NCBI GenBank assembly: GCA_038562375.1
Contig: JBCFAY010000007.1
Coordinates: forward strand, 94,641 to 158,640
Origin: JBCFAY01 sp038562375
GTDB taxonomy: Bacteria > Bacillota > Clostridia > Christensenellales > CAG-138
Direction of reading: 5' to 3'
Length of the DNA stretch: 64,000 bases
Positions 34,891 to 43,724 of the stretch are shown piece after piece. Made by a program: the position numbers and the translations under genes. Within the stretch, counting starts at the first letter, position 1. Each line of letters starts with the position of its first letter. The notes under the pieces were generated by a model. That model saw only the letters and a program-made list of their open reading frames with translations. It did no database searches and was not told the DNA's origin.

Positions 34891-36999
34891 ATGAACAAGG
34901 CTTATCAGGAAAAGATCTACGCTGGCACGCTCGGCAAGATCATCGGCGTGTATATGGGGCGGCCCGTGGAAGGCTGGACCTACGGGAGGATCGCCGAAAC
35001 CTTCGGCGAGGTCTCCTATTACCCGCACAGGGAATGCGGCGTGCCCCTTGTTGTGGCGGACGACGATATCTCCGGCACATTCGGCTTCTTCCGAGCGCTG
35101 GAGGACAATGGGTTCCGCCGCGACCTTTCGTCGCGGGACATCGGCAACGCGTGGCTCAACTACATCGTCGAGGATAAAACCATACTCTGGTGGGGCGGCC
35201 TGGGGCGCTCCACCGAGCATACGGCCTACCTGAACCTGAAAAGCGGCATCCGCGCCCCACAAAGCGGCTCGATCGCCCAAAACGGCCGAACGCTCGCCGA
35301 GCAGATCGGTGCGCAGATTTTTATCGACGCCTTCGCCATGGCCTGCCCCGGCGATCCGGGGCTGGCGGTCGACCTCGTAAAAAAAGCCGCAAGCGTCAGC
35401 CACGACGGGCTCGCGGTGGAGGCGGCCGGATATCTCGCGGCGATGGAGGCCATGGCGTTTGACCAACGCGATCTGAACCGGCTGCTGGACGACGGCCTTC
35501 GATATGTACGCGAGCCCCGGCTATTGTCCTTAATTGAAGATGTGCGCGATCTGTGCGCCAAGGAAAGCTCTTGGCGGCGTGTACGGGAACGGCTCGACCG
35601 CCTGCACGGTTATCACCGGTATCCGGGCTGCTGCCCGATGCAGCCCAACCACGCCATGGTGCTGGCCGCCTTGATCCTGGGCAAGGACGATTTTCAATCG
35701 TCTCTTCGCATCGCGGTTTCCGCCGGGTGGGATACGGACTGCAACGCGGGCAACGTCGGCTGTCTGAACGGCATCCGCCTCGGCCTTGCGGGGATCGACG
35801 CCGGGGCGGACCTTCGCACGCCGGTCGCGGACCGGTTGCTGGTCGTCACGTCGGACGGCGGCTCCTCCGTGTCCGACGCGGTCCGGGAAAGCCGCAGGAT
35901 CATCCACGCGGCCGCCGTGCTGCGGGGCGAGCGCCCGCCCGAGCAAAGGCCCCGCTTTGATTTTGAATTCCCCGGCGCGCTGCAGGGATGGGAGCCGTGC
36001 CCCAACAACACCCCGTCCTGCCCGGGCAGCGTGCATCTGGAAAACCATGCGCTGCCGGATGGCGCCCGTGCGCTGGCCGTCTGCTGCCGCGGCGTCGGGC
36101 CGGGGCGGGCGGCCTCTGTCTCCACCCCGACGTTCATCGGGCTCGGCGAGGCGGAGGGCGTCTATTCCTCCGTCGCTTCTCCAACGCTCTATGAAACCCA
36201 GGCCGTTAAAATAAGCCTTTCCTTTGACGGCGATGAAGCCGCCGGAGTAAGCGCCGCGCCCTATATTCTCCATTACGATAAGGAGAATCGCCCTTGCCGC
36301 CTCGGCGGCGCGTCCTTCGCGCTCAAGCGCGGCGAAAACGCGCTGGTGTTCGAGGTTCCGCCGACAGGCGGGATGCCGATTTTCCGGTTCGGGCTGGAAA
36401 TCCGCTCAGAGAGGAGGTTCGACGGGCGCGTGCTCGTACGCTCGGTCGACTGGCAAGGAGCGCCCCGGCGGTTTTTGCTGGGCGGCATGCTCATGACCGC
36501 CGGCTTGGGCTCCATGCCTGCGTGGCTATCCCAATGGGCCAGCAGCGCGAAGCACTTCCAGGGCGATTTCTTTCAGACGCTCTGCGTCTCCCATCCCGGC
36601 GACAACGGGGTCGCGACGCTGGGCGATTCAAGCTGGCGCGATTGCAGCGTAGAGAGCAAGCTCAGCTTCAGCCTGCACCGAGCGGGCGGGCTTGTGCTTA
36701 GAAGCCGAGGCCACCGGCGCTATTACGCCGCGCTGTTCAAAGGCTACGACCGCGTGGAGATCATTCGCCGCCGGGACGACGAGGTCAAAGTGCTTTGCGA
36801 AATCCCCTTCTCGTATGTGGAAAACCGGCCCTATGCCGTGCGCTTTTGCGCCAAAGGGCAGGCGCTCTCGCTCTTCGTGGACGGCGAACAGCTCCTTTTT
36901 GCTGAGGATGATTCCTACGCGTGCGGCGGCGCGGGCTATATCGCGGAGGGCGGATCCATGAGCGCGGGCGAATTCCTTGTACAAAACGACGCCGAATAA
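34891..36999 (+). CDS. ADP-ribosylglycohydrolase-family protein with C-terminal carbohydrate-binding-like domain
   Basis: The protein is 702 aa. The first 345 residues form the all-helical ADP-ribosylglycohydrolase fold: KIIGVYMGRPVEGW, the magnesium-site DDD at 57-59 (usually DDT), CPMQPNHAMV and WDTDCNAGNVG near residue 280. The remaining 350 residues are beta-rich (FSLHRAGGLVLRSRGHRRYYAALFKGYD), like a LamG/DUF1080-type sandwich. There is no signal peptide. Next is a ribokinase, so hydrolysis of a ribosyl compound followed by ribose phosphorylation is likely. It is about twice the length of ordinary DraG-type enzymes. Confidence 0.8.
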   Translation: MNKAYQEKIYAGTLGKIIGVYMGRPVEGWTYGRIAETFGEVSYYPHRECGVPLVVADDDISGTFGFFRALEDNGFRRDLSSRDIGNAWLNYIVEDKTILWWGGLGRSTEHTAYLNLKSGIRAPQSGSIAQNGRTLAEQIGAQIFIDAFAMACPGDPGLAVDLVKKAASVSHDGLAVEAAGYLAAMEAMAFDQRDLNRLLDDGLRYVREPRLLSLIEDVRDLCAKESSWRRVRERLDRLHGYHRYPGCCPMQPNHAMVLAALILGKDDFQSSLRIAVSAGWDTDCNAGNVGCLNGIRLGLAGIDAGADLRTPVADRLLVVTSDGGSSVSDAVRESRRIIHAAAVLRGERPPEQRPRFDFEFPGALQGWEPCPNNTPSCPGSVHLENHALPDGARALAVCCRGVGPGRAASVSTPTFIGLGEAEGVYSSVASPTLYETQAVKISLSFDGDEAAGVSAAPYILHYDKENRPCRLGGASFALKRGENALVFEVPPTGGMPIFRFGLEIRSERRFDGRVLVRSVDWQGAPRRFLLGGMLMTAGLGSMPAWLSQWASSAKHFQGDFFQTLCVSHPGDNGVATLGDSSWRDCSVESKLSFSLHRAGGLVLRSRGHRRYYAALFKGYDRVEIIRRRDDEVKVLCEIPFSYVENRPYAVRFCAKGQALSLFVDGEQLLFAEDDSYACGGAGYIAEGGSMSAGEFLVQNDAE

Positions 37000-37088
37000 T
37001 GTCAAAGCCTATTTGGATGCATTCTTGCCCCTATCAAAATCCACGCTTTGCTAATCCGAAGAATACGGGCCGATCGAAGGAGAATTTT

Positions 37089-37976
37089 ATGCGAATTTTG
37101 AACTTCGGATCTCTAAACCTTGATTATACCTATCGGGTACCGCATTTCGTGCAGCCGGGCGAAACGCTCTCTTCGAGCGATCTTAAAACAAACTGCGGCG
37201 GCAAAGGGCTGAATCAGTCGATCGCGCTTGCCCGGGCGGGCGCAGCCGTCTTCCACGCGGGCTGTGTCGGGGAAACAGACGGCGCGCCGCTTACAGACGC
37301 GCTGGAGCAAGAAGGCGTCGATACCCGGCATATTCGCAGGATAGACGGAACACAGAGCGGTCACGCCGTCATACAGGTGGATCAAAACGGCCAGAACTGC
37401 ATCCTGCTCTACGGCGGCGCAAACCGACGCGTCGGCAGGGCGATGGCGGACGACGTGTTAGCGTATTTCGGCACGGAAGATTTGCTTTTGCTGCAGAATG
37501 AAATCAGCGAGATTCCTTACATCCTCAAAAAAGCGGCGGAGCGTGGAATGCGCGTGGCGCTCAATCCCTCGCCGATGGAGGACGCGATCCTAAGCTGGCC
37601 GCTGGGGCTTGTTGCGCTATTCGTAGTAAACGAAGTGGAAGCTCAGGCCCTCAGCGGCGAGGCTGAGCCGCTAAGGCAGCTTGCAGCGCTCAGGCTGCGC
37701 TATCCCAAAGCGGAACTGCTTTTGACGCTTGGAAGCAGGGGCGCGATGTTCCTTTTACCGGGGATGGAAGCGCCCATTTTCGAGCCCGCGAAAAAGGTAA
37801 CGGCCGTCGACACGACCGCCGCAGGCGATACCTTCCTCGGCTTCTTCCTCGCGGCAGAGGCCAAAGGGTATCCCGCCGAGAAGTGCATCCGCATCGCTTC
37901 AAACGCAGCCGCGTTCGCGGTGGGAAGGCCCGGCGCGTCAGCGTCCATCCCCCGGTGGGAGGATATCGCGGATTGA
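37089..37976 (+). CDS. Ribokinase (PfkB family)
   Basis: The protein is 295 aa. It starts with RILNFGSLNLDYTYRVPHFVQPGETL, has GGKGLNQSIALARAGA (ribokinase glycine motif), GAN, NEVEAQALSG and the catalytic DTTAAGDTFLGFF anion-hole motif. Most similar in layout to ribokinases. The ATG at 37089 has AAGGAG seven bases ahead; the longer frame from 36921 overlaps the previous gene. It follows the ADP-ribosylglycohydrolase gene after 89 bases, so both are probably cotranscribed. Confidence 0.85.
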   Translation: MRILNFGSLNLDYTYRVPHFVQPGETLSSSDLKTNCGGKGLNQSIALARAGAAVFHAGCVGETDGAPLTDALEQEGVDTRHIRRIDGTQSGHAVIQVDQNGQNCILLYGGANRRVGRAMADDVLAYFGTEDLLLLQNEISEIPYILKKAAERGMRVALNPSPMEDAILSWPLGLVALFVVNEVEAQALSGEAEPLRQLAALRLRYPKAELLLTLGSRGAMFLLPGMEAPIFEPAKKVTAVDTTAAGDTFLGFFLAAEAKGYPAEKCIRIASNAAAFAVGRPGASASIPRWEDIAD

Positions 37977-38017
37977 GAAGCGGCTCTTCAAACAGTTGAA
38001 TTTTGACGGTATCTCCG

Positions 38018-38056
38018 AAAAGCGATGCCGCCCATCCGGGCGAGCATCGCTTTTTG
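38018..38056 (+). terminator. Terminator of the ribokinase operon
   Basis: AAAAGCGATGC (38018-38028) pairs with GCATCGCTTTT (38044-38054), loop 15 bases with an inner CGCCC/GGGCG pairing, then T residues. Confidence 0.85.
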
Positions 38057-38268
38057 TTTAAAGATGCGGCGCATCAACGCACGGCATACGGCATAAGGCA
38101 ATGCAAAGGCGGAGCAAGGTTAGGCGACACAGCGCGTGTAATTGTACGCACAGTGCCTTCGCCCTGCAATCGATGGGGCAATTACGCTTGGTGGAGAAGC
38201 TGTGTGCCGATCGGATATCCTCCATAAAAGTATCATCAAATTTTATATACTTTATTTTTATAAATACT

Positions 38269-38297
38269 TTGACAGACGAGGTATAATTGAATATAAT
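38269..38297 (+). promoter_or_regulatory. padR operon promoter
   Basis: TTGACA (38269-38274), 17 bases, TATAAT (38292-38297): full consensus. A second TATAAT at 38282 is too close to the -35. Confidence 0.75.
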
Positions 38298-38334
38298 ATA
38301 GCTATCGAAATGAAATACATCGAAAGGAGAAAGC

Positions 38335-38658
38335 GTGGTGTCGATAACATCGGATTTGATACGCGGGCATACCGATACGATCATACTGGCCCAGCTTTTG
38401 TCCAAGGACAGCTACGGATACGAGATCAACAAAGCCATCCAGGAGAAAACGCAGGGACGGTATGAAGCCAAGGAAGCCACCTTGTACTCCGCCTTCCGGC
38501 GGCTTGAGGAACTGGGCATGATCACCTCGTACTGGGGGGACGAAACGACGGGCGCCCGCCGCAGGTATTATTCAATCACCAAGCTCGGGAAAGCGGCGTA
38601 CGAGAAGAATAAGGAAGATTGGCTGGAAGCCAAAGAACTGATCGACAGCCTGATTTAG
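38335..38658 (+). CDS. PadR family regulator
   Basis: The protein is 107 aa with the PadR winged helix: TIILAQLLSKDSYGYEINKAIQEKTQGRYEAKEATLYSAFRRLEELGMITSYWG and RRRYYSITKLGKAAYEKNKEDW. It has two consecutive GTG codons at its start (38335, 38338); the AAAGGAGA at 38323-38330 is best placed for the second. It leads an operon with a permease-prefix protein and a DUF4097 protein, a set common in Clostridia under PadR control of envelope functions. It is probably an autorepressor. Confidence 0.9.
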   Translation: MVSITSDLIRGHTDTIILAQLLSKDSYGYEINKAIQEKTQGRYEAKEATLYSAFRRLEELGMITSYWGDETTGARRRYYSITKLGKAAYEKNKEDWLEAKELIDSLI

Positions 38659-38668
38659 GAGGGATAGA

Positions 38669-39346
38669 ATGAACGAGAATTTGCGCGCGCACGTCGAAAA
38701 GCTATTCGAGCGGGCGCCGAAAACACGCAGGGCGGTCGAGCTCAAGGAGGAATTGCTCGCCAATCTGACGGATCGATACAATGATCTGCTCTCGCGGGGG
38801 ATCGGCGAGGCGGATGCTTTTAAAGCCGTAGCGGAGAGCATCGGCGATGTCGATGAATTGATCAAGGGTTTAAAGGAGACGGACGTTATGGATTACAATC
38901 AAATGCTCAAGGAGCGTAAAAAGACGGCGCGGGTGGTCACGACGGCGATCGGACTGATCCTGTTCGGCGTGATATTGATGATAACATCGGTCGCCGCGCT
39001 GCATGCCGATCCGGTTATAATGAACGGCATCATGCTGCTGATCTTCCTCTGCGCAACCTGTATGCTGGTCTATCATTTCATGTCCAGACCCAAATACGTG
39101 AAGGCCGACGATACGATCGTCGAGGAGTTCAAAGAATGGAAATCAAAGGCGGCGCAGGATGATAAAATCCGCAAGTCCATTCATTCGATCCTATGGACGT
39201 CGACGGTCGCGGTATATTTCCTTGTCAGCTTTCTGTTCCACATATGGGCGTATTCCTGGATCCTATTCATCATAGCCGCCGTGGTGAGCCGCATCATCAC
39301 GCTCTCCTTCCAGCTTAAGGAAAGCGAGAAAGGCGAACGGCCATGA
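38669..39346 (+). CDS. DUF1700-like membrane protein (permease prefix domain)
   Basis: The protein is 225 aa. The N-terminal helical domain (RAHVEKLFERAPKTRRAVELKEELLANLTDRYNDLLSRGIGEADAFKAVAESIGD) is the permease prefix domain 1, followed by two pairs of membrane helices (about 90-135, 175-215). Its function is unknown; it regularly lies between padR and DUF4097 genes. It starts ten bases after padR and overlaps the next gene by four bases. Confidence 0.75.
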   Translation: MNENLRAHVEKLFERAPKTRRAVELKEELLANLTDRYNDLLSRGIGEADAFKAVAESIGDVDELIKGLKETDVMDYNQMLKERKKTARVVTTAIGLILFGVILMITSVAALHADPVIMNGIMLLIFLCATCMLVYHFMSRPKYVKADDTIVEEFKEWKSKAAQDDKIRKSIHSILWTSTVAVYFLVSFLFHIWAYSWILFIIAAVVSRIITLSFQLKESEKGERP

Positions 39347-40377
39347 ACAGAAAACTGATTAAGGTTCAGATCCTCCTTTGCGCCCTGCTCGGCGTCATCC
39401 TGCTGTTTGTGCTGTTATTCGGCGTCTCGGGCGCGTTTAACGGCCTGCAGCTCTCCGTATGGGGCAAGCTTGAGGCCGTACATGAGCAGACGGTATCCGC
39501 GGCGGATATTGAGAGCATCGCTTTGGATTTCAGCAGCATGGATATCTCGGTGACGGTCACCGATGAAAGCGATATCCGCATCGTGCAGTTGGCGTCCGCA
39601 AAGCTTTCGCCACGCGAATTTTTCACGCTGGAGAACTTAAACGGGGAACTTCGCATCAGTCAGCCTGAATCGCGCCGCCTCTTCAATTTTTTCAGCTTCG
39701 GCGTGAACCAGAAGCTCGAGCTGTACCTGCCCAAGAGCTACGCGCAAAGCCTGTCGGTAAAAACGCGCTCCGGCAACGTCACGCTGCTCTCGGAACTGAT
39801 CGCACAGGAGATCTCCTTTGATCTTTCGTCGGGCAAATTAAGCGGCAACTCTGTGACGGGCGTCAAGCGCGTGGATGTAAGGGTGACATCCGGCGATATC
39901 AGCCTTGGCGCCGTATCCTGCGAGGAATACGACATCAACGCCTCGTCCGGCAACATCGATATCGCATCCCTGAAGGGTACCGGCGAAGTCCTGACGCGGT
40001 CCGGGAACATCACCATAGACGCTCTCGAGGGCATCCGGCACGACATACAGGCATCGTCGGGGGATATCCGCGTTGCCGGGTTCAGCGGCGCCGGAAGCGT
40101 CCATACCACCTCCGGCGTGGTACGGGTGGATTGCACGGCCGTCTTGGGTGACTTGAGCCTTGGCGCCACGTCGGGCGACATCCGCGTAAAGCTGCCGCGG
40201 GATGCAAGTTATGAGCTCTATGCGTCCTGTACGTCCGGCGATATCAGCGGCGATATCGATATGAGCTATTCAAAAAACGGCCGGGCTGCTACGGCCAAGA
40301 TCGGCGCGGGCCCCTATGTTAAGCTTGATATACAAACACATTCGGGCAATATCGATATCCAGCAAAACGAAGATTAG
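39343..40377 (+). CDS. DUF4097 beta-helix protein with N-terminal membrane anchor
   Basis: The protein is 344 aa. One membrane helix at residues 8-31 is followed by a parallel beta-helix-like run of SSGNIDI/TSGDISL turns (TRSGNVTLL, TSGDISLGAV, SSGNIDIASL, RSGNITIDAL, SSGDIRVAGF, TSGVVRVDC, TSGDIRVKL). This is the DUF4097 adhesin-like repeat. It faces outward or stays membrane-bound; function unknown. The start overlaps the preceding stop (ATGA). A bidirectional terminator ends the operon. Confidence 0.82.
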   Translation: MNRKLIKVQILLCALLGVILLFVLLFGVSGAFNGLQLSVWGKLEAVHEQTVSAADIESIALDFSSMDISVTVTDESDIRIVQLASAKLSPREFFTLENLNGELRISQPESRRLFNFFSFGVNQKLELYLPKSYAQSLSVKTRSGNVTLLSELIAQEISFDLSSGKLSGNSVTGVKRVDVRVTSGDISLGAVSCEEYDINASSGNIDIASLKGTGEVLTRSGNITIDALEGIRHDIQASSGDIRVAGFSGAGSVHTTSGVVRVDCTAVLGDLSLGATSGDIRVKLPRDASYELYASCTSGDISGDIDMSYSKNGRAATAKIGAGPYVKLDIQTHSGNIDIQQNED

Positions 40378-40410
40378 CAAAAGCCGGTCAAACGAGGCAA
40401 ACAACAATAA

Positions 40411-40443
40411 GAACGCCCGATGGAGTAATCCCATCGGGCGTTC
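40411..40443. terminator. Bidirectional terminator between the DUF4097 and hcp genes
   Basis: GAACGCCCGATGG (40411-40423) and CCATCGGGCGTTC (40431-40443) form a perfect 13-base stem with a 7-base loop; the flanks are A-rich on the left and CTTA on the right. Confidence 0.8.
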
Positions 40444-40456
40444 CTTATGTCTTGAT

Positions 40457-42601
40457 TTAGCCGAGAATTTTCTTCAAATCCTCATCCGGCGTTGAAATCG
40501 GCGTTACATTGTAGTTTTCCACCAGCACGTTGAGTACGTTCGGCGAGACAAACGCGGGCAGCGTCGGCCCGAGGTAGATGTTCTTGATGCCGAGGTACAG
40601 AAGCGTCAGCAGGATGGCCACCGCCTTCTGCTCGTACCAGGAGATAATGAGCGACAGAGGCAGGTCGTTTACGCCGCAGCCGAAGGCCTCCGACAGCGCG
40701 AGAGCGACTTTGATTGCGCCGTAGGCGTCGTTGCACTGGCCCATGTCCATGATGCGCGGGAAATCACCGATCGTACCCAGGTCGAGGTCGTTAAAGCGGT
40801 ATTTGCCGCAGGCAAGCGTCAGGATAATGCTGTCCTTGGGCGTTTTCTTGACAAACTCGGTGTAGTAGTTTCTGCCGGTCTGCGCGCCGTCGCAGCCGCC
40901 GACGAGGAAGAAATGCTTCACCGCGCCGGACTTCACGGCGTCTATGACCTTGTCTGCAAGCGACAATACCGTCCTGTGCGAGAAGCCGGTCGTGAGCACG
41001 TCGCCGCCGTTTATGCCCTGCATTTTGCGGCCTTCGGGATAGCCCCCGAGCGCAACGGCCTTTTCGATCATCTCTGAAAAGTCCTTGTCCTCGCCGATAT
41101 GCTTTAAGCCCGGATAATCGACAACCGAGGTTGTAAACACCTGGTCCGCGTAGTTTTGCTTGGGCGGCATCAGGCAGTTCGTGGTGAAGAGGATCGGCGC
41201 CGGAATACACGAAAACTCCCTCTGCTGGTTCTGCCACGCGGTGCCGAAATTGCCTTTCAAGTGCGCGTGCTTTCTCAGCTCCGGATAGCCGTGGGCGGGC
41301 AGCATCTCGCCATGGGTGTAGATATTGACGCCCTTGCCTTCGGTCTGCTCCAGCAGGAGCTTGAGGTCGTGCAGGTCGTGGCCCGTGACGACGATGAACG
41401 GGCCTTTTTCGATATTGGTCGTAACCTTAACGGGCGTGGGCACGCCGTAAGCTCCCGTGTTGGCGTGATCCAGAAGCTCCATGCTCTTGAGGTTGATTCT
41501 GCCCGTTTCAAGGGCAATTTCGAGAAGCTGCGGCACGCTCAGGTTATCGCCGATGGCCTTGAGAGCCTTATAGAAGAAGGCGTTCACCTCGGCGTCGGCT
41601 CTTCCGAGCATCAGCGCGTGGTGCGCGTAGGCGGAGATGCCGCGAATTCCGAAGAGTATCAGCGCTTTGAGCGAACGCACATCCTCGTTGTCGCCCCAGA
41701 GGTCGCGCATATTCATTTCCCTGGCGCCTCCGAATTTTGCTGTCAGGTCTTCTATACGCTTGGCGATGGCGTCGATACTCTCGGGGTTAAAGTTCACATT
41801 TGTGATGCCGGTAAACAGGGCGTCTATCACGATTTCGTCGGTCTCTGGCGTGTTTTTGCCGTTTACGGCTCTAGCAAGGGAGACAAGTTTTCCCGCCATC
41901 TTATCCTGCAATTCGGCCACATCGGCTTTCTTGCCGCAGACGCCCGCGACGGCGCATCCGGTCCCCCTCGCCGTCTGCTGGCATTGGAAGCAGAACATCT
42001 GCTTATAGTTGATGCCTTTTCTGTATTGGCTGTAGGTGAGCGTATCCTTGTTGTTTATGACCTCGGAATCGGTGATTTCCGCCCGGAACAGCGTATGGCT
42101 GATGGAGTCGATGGTCTCGATCACCCTGCCGGACATACGCGCGTTGATATATCTCGGCAGATAAGCGATTCCGTTATCGCTCCTCATAATGTCCGTACCG
42201 GCGAATTTGTCGATATCCCAGCCGGATTTGCCGCTGAAGATGCGGAACAGCTCCCTGGGCGCGTCTTCCGTCAAAACACAGATGTTGAATTCTTTTGTCT
42301 TCATCACCATTTCATGGGTCTTGTTGACCTTATTGAGCGAAAACGCTACGACGGGCGGATTCTCGGTCAGCTGCATCAGCGCGTCTATGACGCAGCCGTT
42401 GTCCTTGCTGCCGTCCCTTGCCGTGATAACATACAGGCCGTAATTTATTTTTAAAAAGGTTTCCTTGTGGTTGTGTAGCAGCTCTTCAAACTTATTTTTC
42501 CCGACGCCGCAAATTGGACATTCATAATCGTTCGGCAGTTCGTCGAAGGGCAGCTCCTGATCGTACACATATCCGCAGATGATGCAAACGTGCTTTTTCA
42601 T
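40457..42601 (-). CDS. Rubredoxin-flavin reductase-hybrid cluster protein fusion
   Basis: The protein is 714 aa in three parts. Residues 1-40: rubredoxin, Cys6, Cys9, Cys28, Cys31 (CIICG, CPICG). Residues 45-195: flavin reductase-like domain (FLKINYGLYVITARDGSKDNGCVIDALMQLTENPPVVAFSLN), as in high-molecular-weight rubredoxin. From 202: Hcp, with the Cys204-x2-Cys207-x8-Cys216-x5-Cys222 cluster ligands. The Hcp domain (513 aa) is full length. Hcp reduces hydroxylamine or nitric oxide, and the fusion supplies its electron path from NAD(P)H through FMN and Fe. The start 42601 follows GGAGG by eight bases. It is controlled by the adjacent Crp/Fnr region. Confidence 0.92.
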   Translation of the reverse strand: MKKHVCIICGYVYDQELPFDELPNDYECPICGVGKNKFEELLHNHKETFLKINYGLYVITARDGSKDNGCVIDALMQLTENPPVVAFSLNKVNKTHEMVMKTKEFNICVLTEDAPRELFRIFSGKSGWDIDKFAGTDIMRSDNGIAYLPRYINARMSGRVIETIDSISHTLFRAEITDSEVINNKDTLTYSQYRKGINYKQMFCFQCQQTARGTGCAVAGVCGKKADVAELQDKMAGKLVSLARAVNGKNTPETDEIVIDALFTGITNVNFNPESIDAIAKRIEDLTAKFGGAREMNMRDLWGDNEDVRSLKALILFGIRGISAYAHHALMLGRADAEVNAFFYKALKAIGDNLSVPQLLEIALETGRINLKSMELLDHANTGAYGVPTPVKVTTNIEKGPFIVVTGHDLHDLKLLLEQTEGKGVNIYTHGEMLPAHGYPELRKHAHLKGNFGTAWQNQQREFSCIPAPILFTTNCLMPPKQNYADQVFTTSVVDYPGLKHIGEDKDFSEMIEKAVALGGYPEGRKMQGINGGDVLTTGFSHRTVLSLADKVIDAVKSGAVKHFFLVGGCDGAQTGRNYYTEFVKKTPKDSIILTLACGKYRFNDLDLGTIGDFPRIMDMGQCNDAYGAIKVALALSEAFGCGVNDLPLSLIISWYEQKAVAILLTLLYLGIKNIYLGPTLPAFVSPNVLNVLVENYNVTPISTPDEDLKKILG

Positions 42602-42650
42602 ACTTAACGCCTCCTAATTGTTTGATGGGTGCTCATTCATCCTCTAGCCC

Positions 42651-42714
42651 AGTTTACAAGGAACAAAGCAACAATGACGTTGCAATTGCAACGTCGAGTA
42701 GCACGCGTTATAAT
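42651..42714. promoter_or_regulatory. Divergent hcp / crp-fnr promoter region with 20-base palindrome
   Basis: The perfect palindrome GACGTTGCAATTGCAACGTC occupies 42676-42695. Rightward: TTGCAA (42686-42691), 17 bases, TATAAT (42709-42714), so the palindrome covers the -35 of the regulator gene. Leftward: a -10 like TAAACT at 42656-42651 puts the hcp start near 42644, so the palindrome centre lies at about -41.5, the class II activator position. Confidence 0.72.
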
Positions 42715-42733
42715 TTTCTCAGGAGGGCTTGCC

Positions 42734-43668
42734 ATGAAAAACTATATCGATAAATTCTCGGACGTCCCGTTATTTGACCGGATTGCCCCATCGGAGCTTA
42801 CGCAGATGCTTCAATGCATCGGGGCCTTTGTCAAAACCTTTGACGCCGGGAATTATGTCGTTCTTGACGGCGATCCGGTGGAATGCGTCGGCGTTGTGAT
42901 TACGGGAACGATTCACATGATCAAAGAGGACGTATGGGGCGACAAGACCATTATGGCCGTTATCGGGCCGATGCAGCTTTTCGGCGAGACCTATGTATTC
43001 GGCGCTTCCAACAAAAGCTTTGTTTCCTTTATCGCCGTCGAAAAAACAGAGGCGCTGTTCCTGCCGTTTCGCAGAGTGCTCCATACCTGCTCGAAGTCCT
43101 GCGCCTTTCATCAGCATCTGGTCGACAACATGGTATTTGCCATTGCGCAAAATAATCTCCAGCTTACCGAAAAGCTGGAGATTACTACGAAGAGATCGTT
43201 AAGCATACCGTACATATCCGAACCCGCCTAGACCGCAGAATTTGGCCGGTTTCCTTGTTGTCGTCGGTCGGAATAGACACAGCTATGCCTCCCTCCTCCG
43301 CCTTGAAACCGTCTTAAATCTTACGGTCTAGGTCTGGAGGAGCCTCCCGCGCGCAGCCGCTTTCAGAGCGAGGCGAGACCGCGAAAGCGTAGCGGCGCCT
43401 ACGGTGAGCGGCCTCAACAAAGCTATGGAGGCGGCTGCGCACGGCAGGCCGGATTCGCATATGCACGGTATGCTTAAGGACAAAGATACTGACGTATTTG
43501 TCGCAGGAATCGCAGAAAAGCAGCAGCAAGTATTTCACGGTGCCCCTTAGCCGCATAGAAATGGCGGAGTACCTCTGCGTCGACCGCTGCGCGCTTACCC
43601 GAGAGCTCTCGAGGATGAAAGCCGAGGGGATATTGGATTACAGCAACAATACGTTCCGGCTGTTATAA
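42734..43668 (+). pseudogene. Crp/Fnr-family regulator gene interrupted by a TTAA-flanked element
   Basis: The 5' part (42734-43202) encodes the cyclic-nucleotide-like domain (VPLFDRIAPSELTQML, FGETYVFG) up to KRSL; it then runs into foreign sequence and stops at 43231. The 3' part (43478-43668) encodes RTKILTYL, FTVPLSRIEMAEYLCVDRCALTRELSRM and the end at TAA 43668, the missing helix-turn-helix. Removing 271 bases plus one TTAA copy restores one frame of 219 aa, the family length. As it stands the regulator lacks its DNA-binding domain. ATG 42734 has AGGAGGG. Its neighbour hcp suggests it once sensed nitrosative or redox stress. Confidence 0.9.
43199..43477. mobile_element. 271-bp non-autonomous inverted-repeat element with TTAA duplication
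   Basis: TTAA at 43199-43202 and 43474-43477 flank a 271-base insert (43203-43473). Both ends read inward GCATACCGT-x-CATAT-x-CGAA-x-CC with a further match to GCCT, an imperfect terminal inverted repeat of about 27 bases. No transposase frame is present, so it is MITE-like, to be moved by a transposase elsewhere. The host frame is restored exactly by removal. Confidence 0.88.
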
Positions 43669-43724
43669 AAATCCGGTTTTGCCGCTCGTTCCATAGCTGC
43701 GTAAAGCCCGCCCTGTTTCATCAG

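Larger units (their letters stand above)
37977..38334. other. Intergenic region before padR
   Basis: It holds the ribokinase terminator at its left end and the padR promoter at its right end. The middle (38060-38220) shows no convincing gene. Confidence 0.6.
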
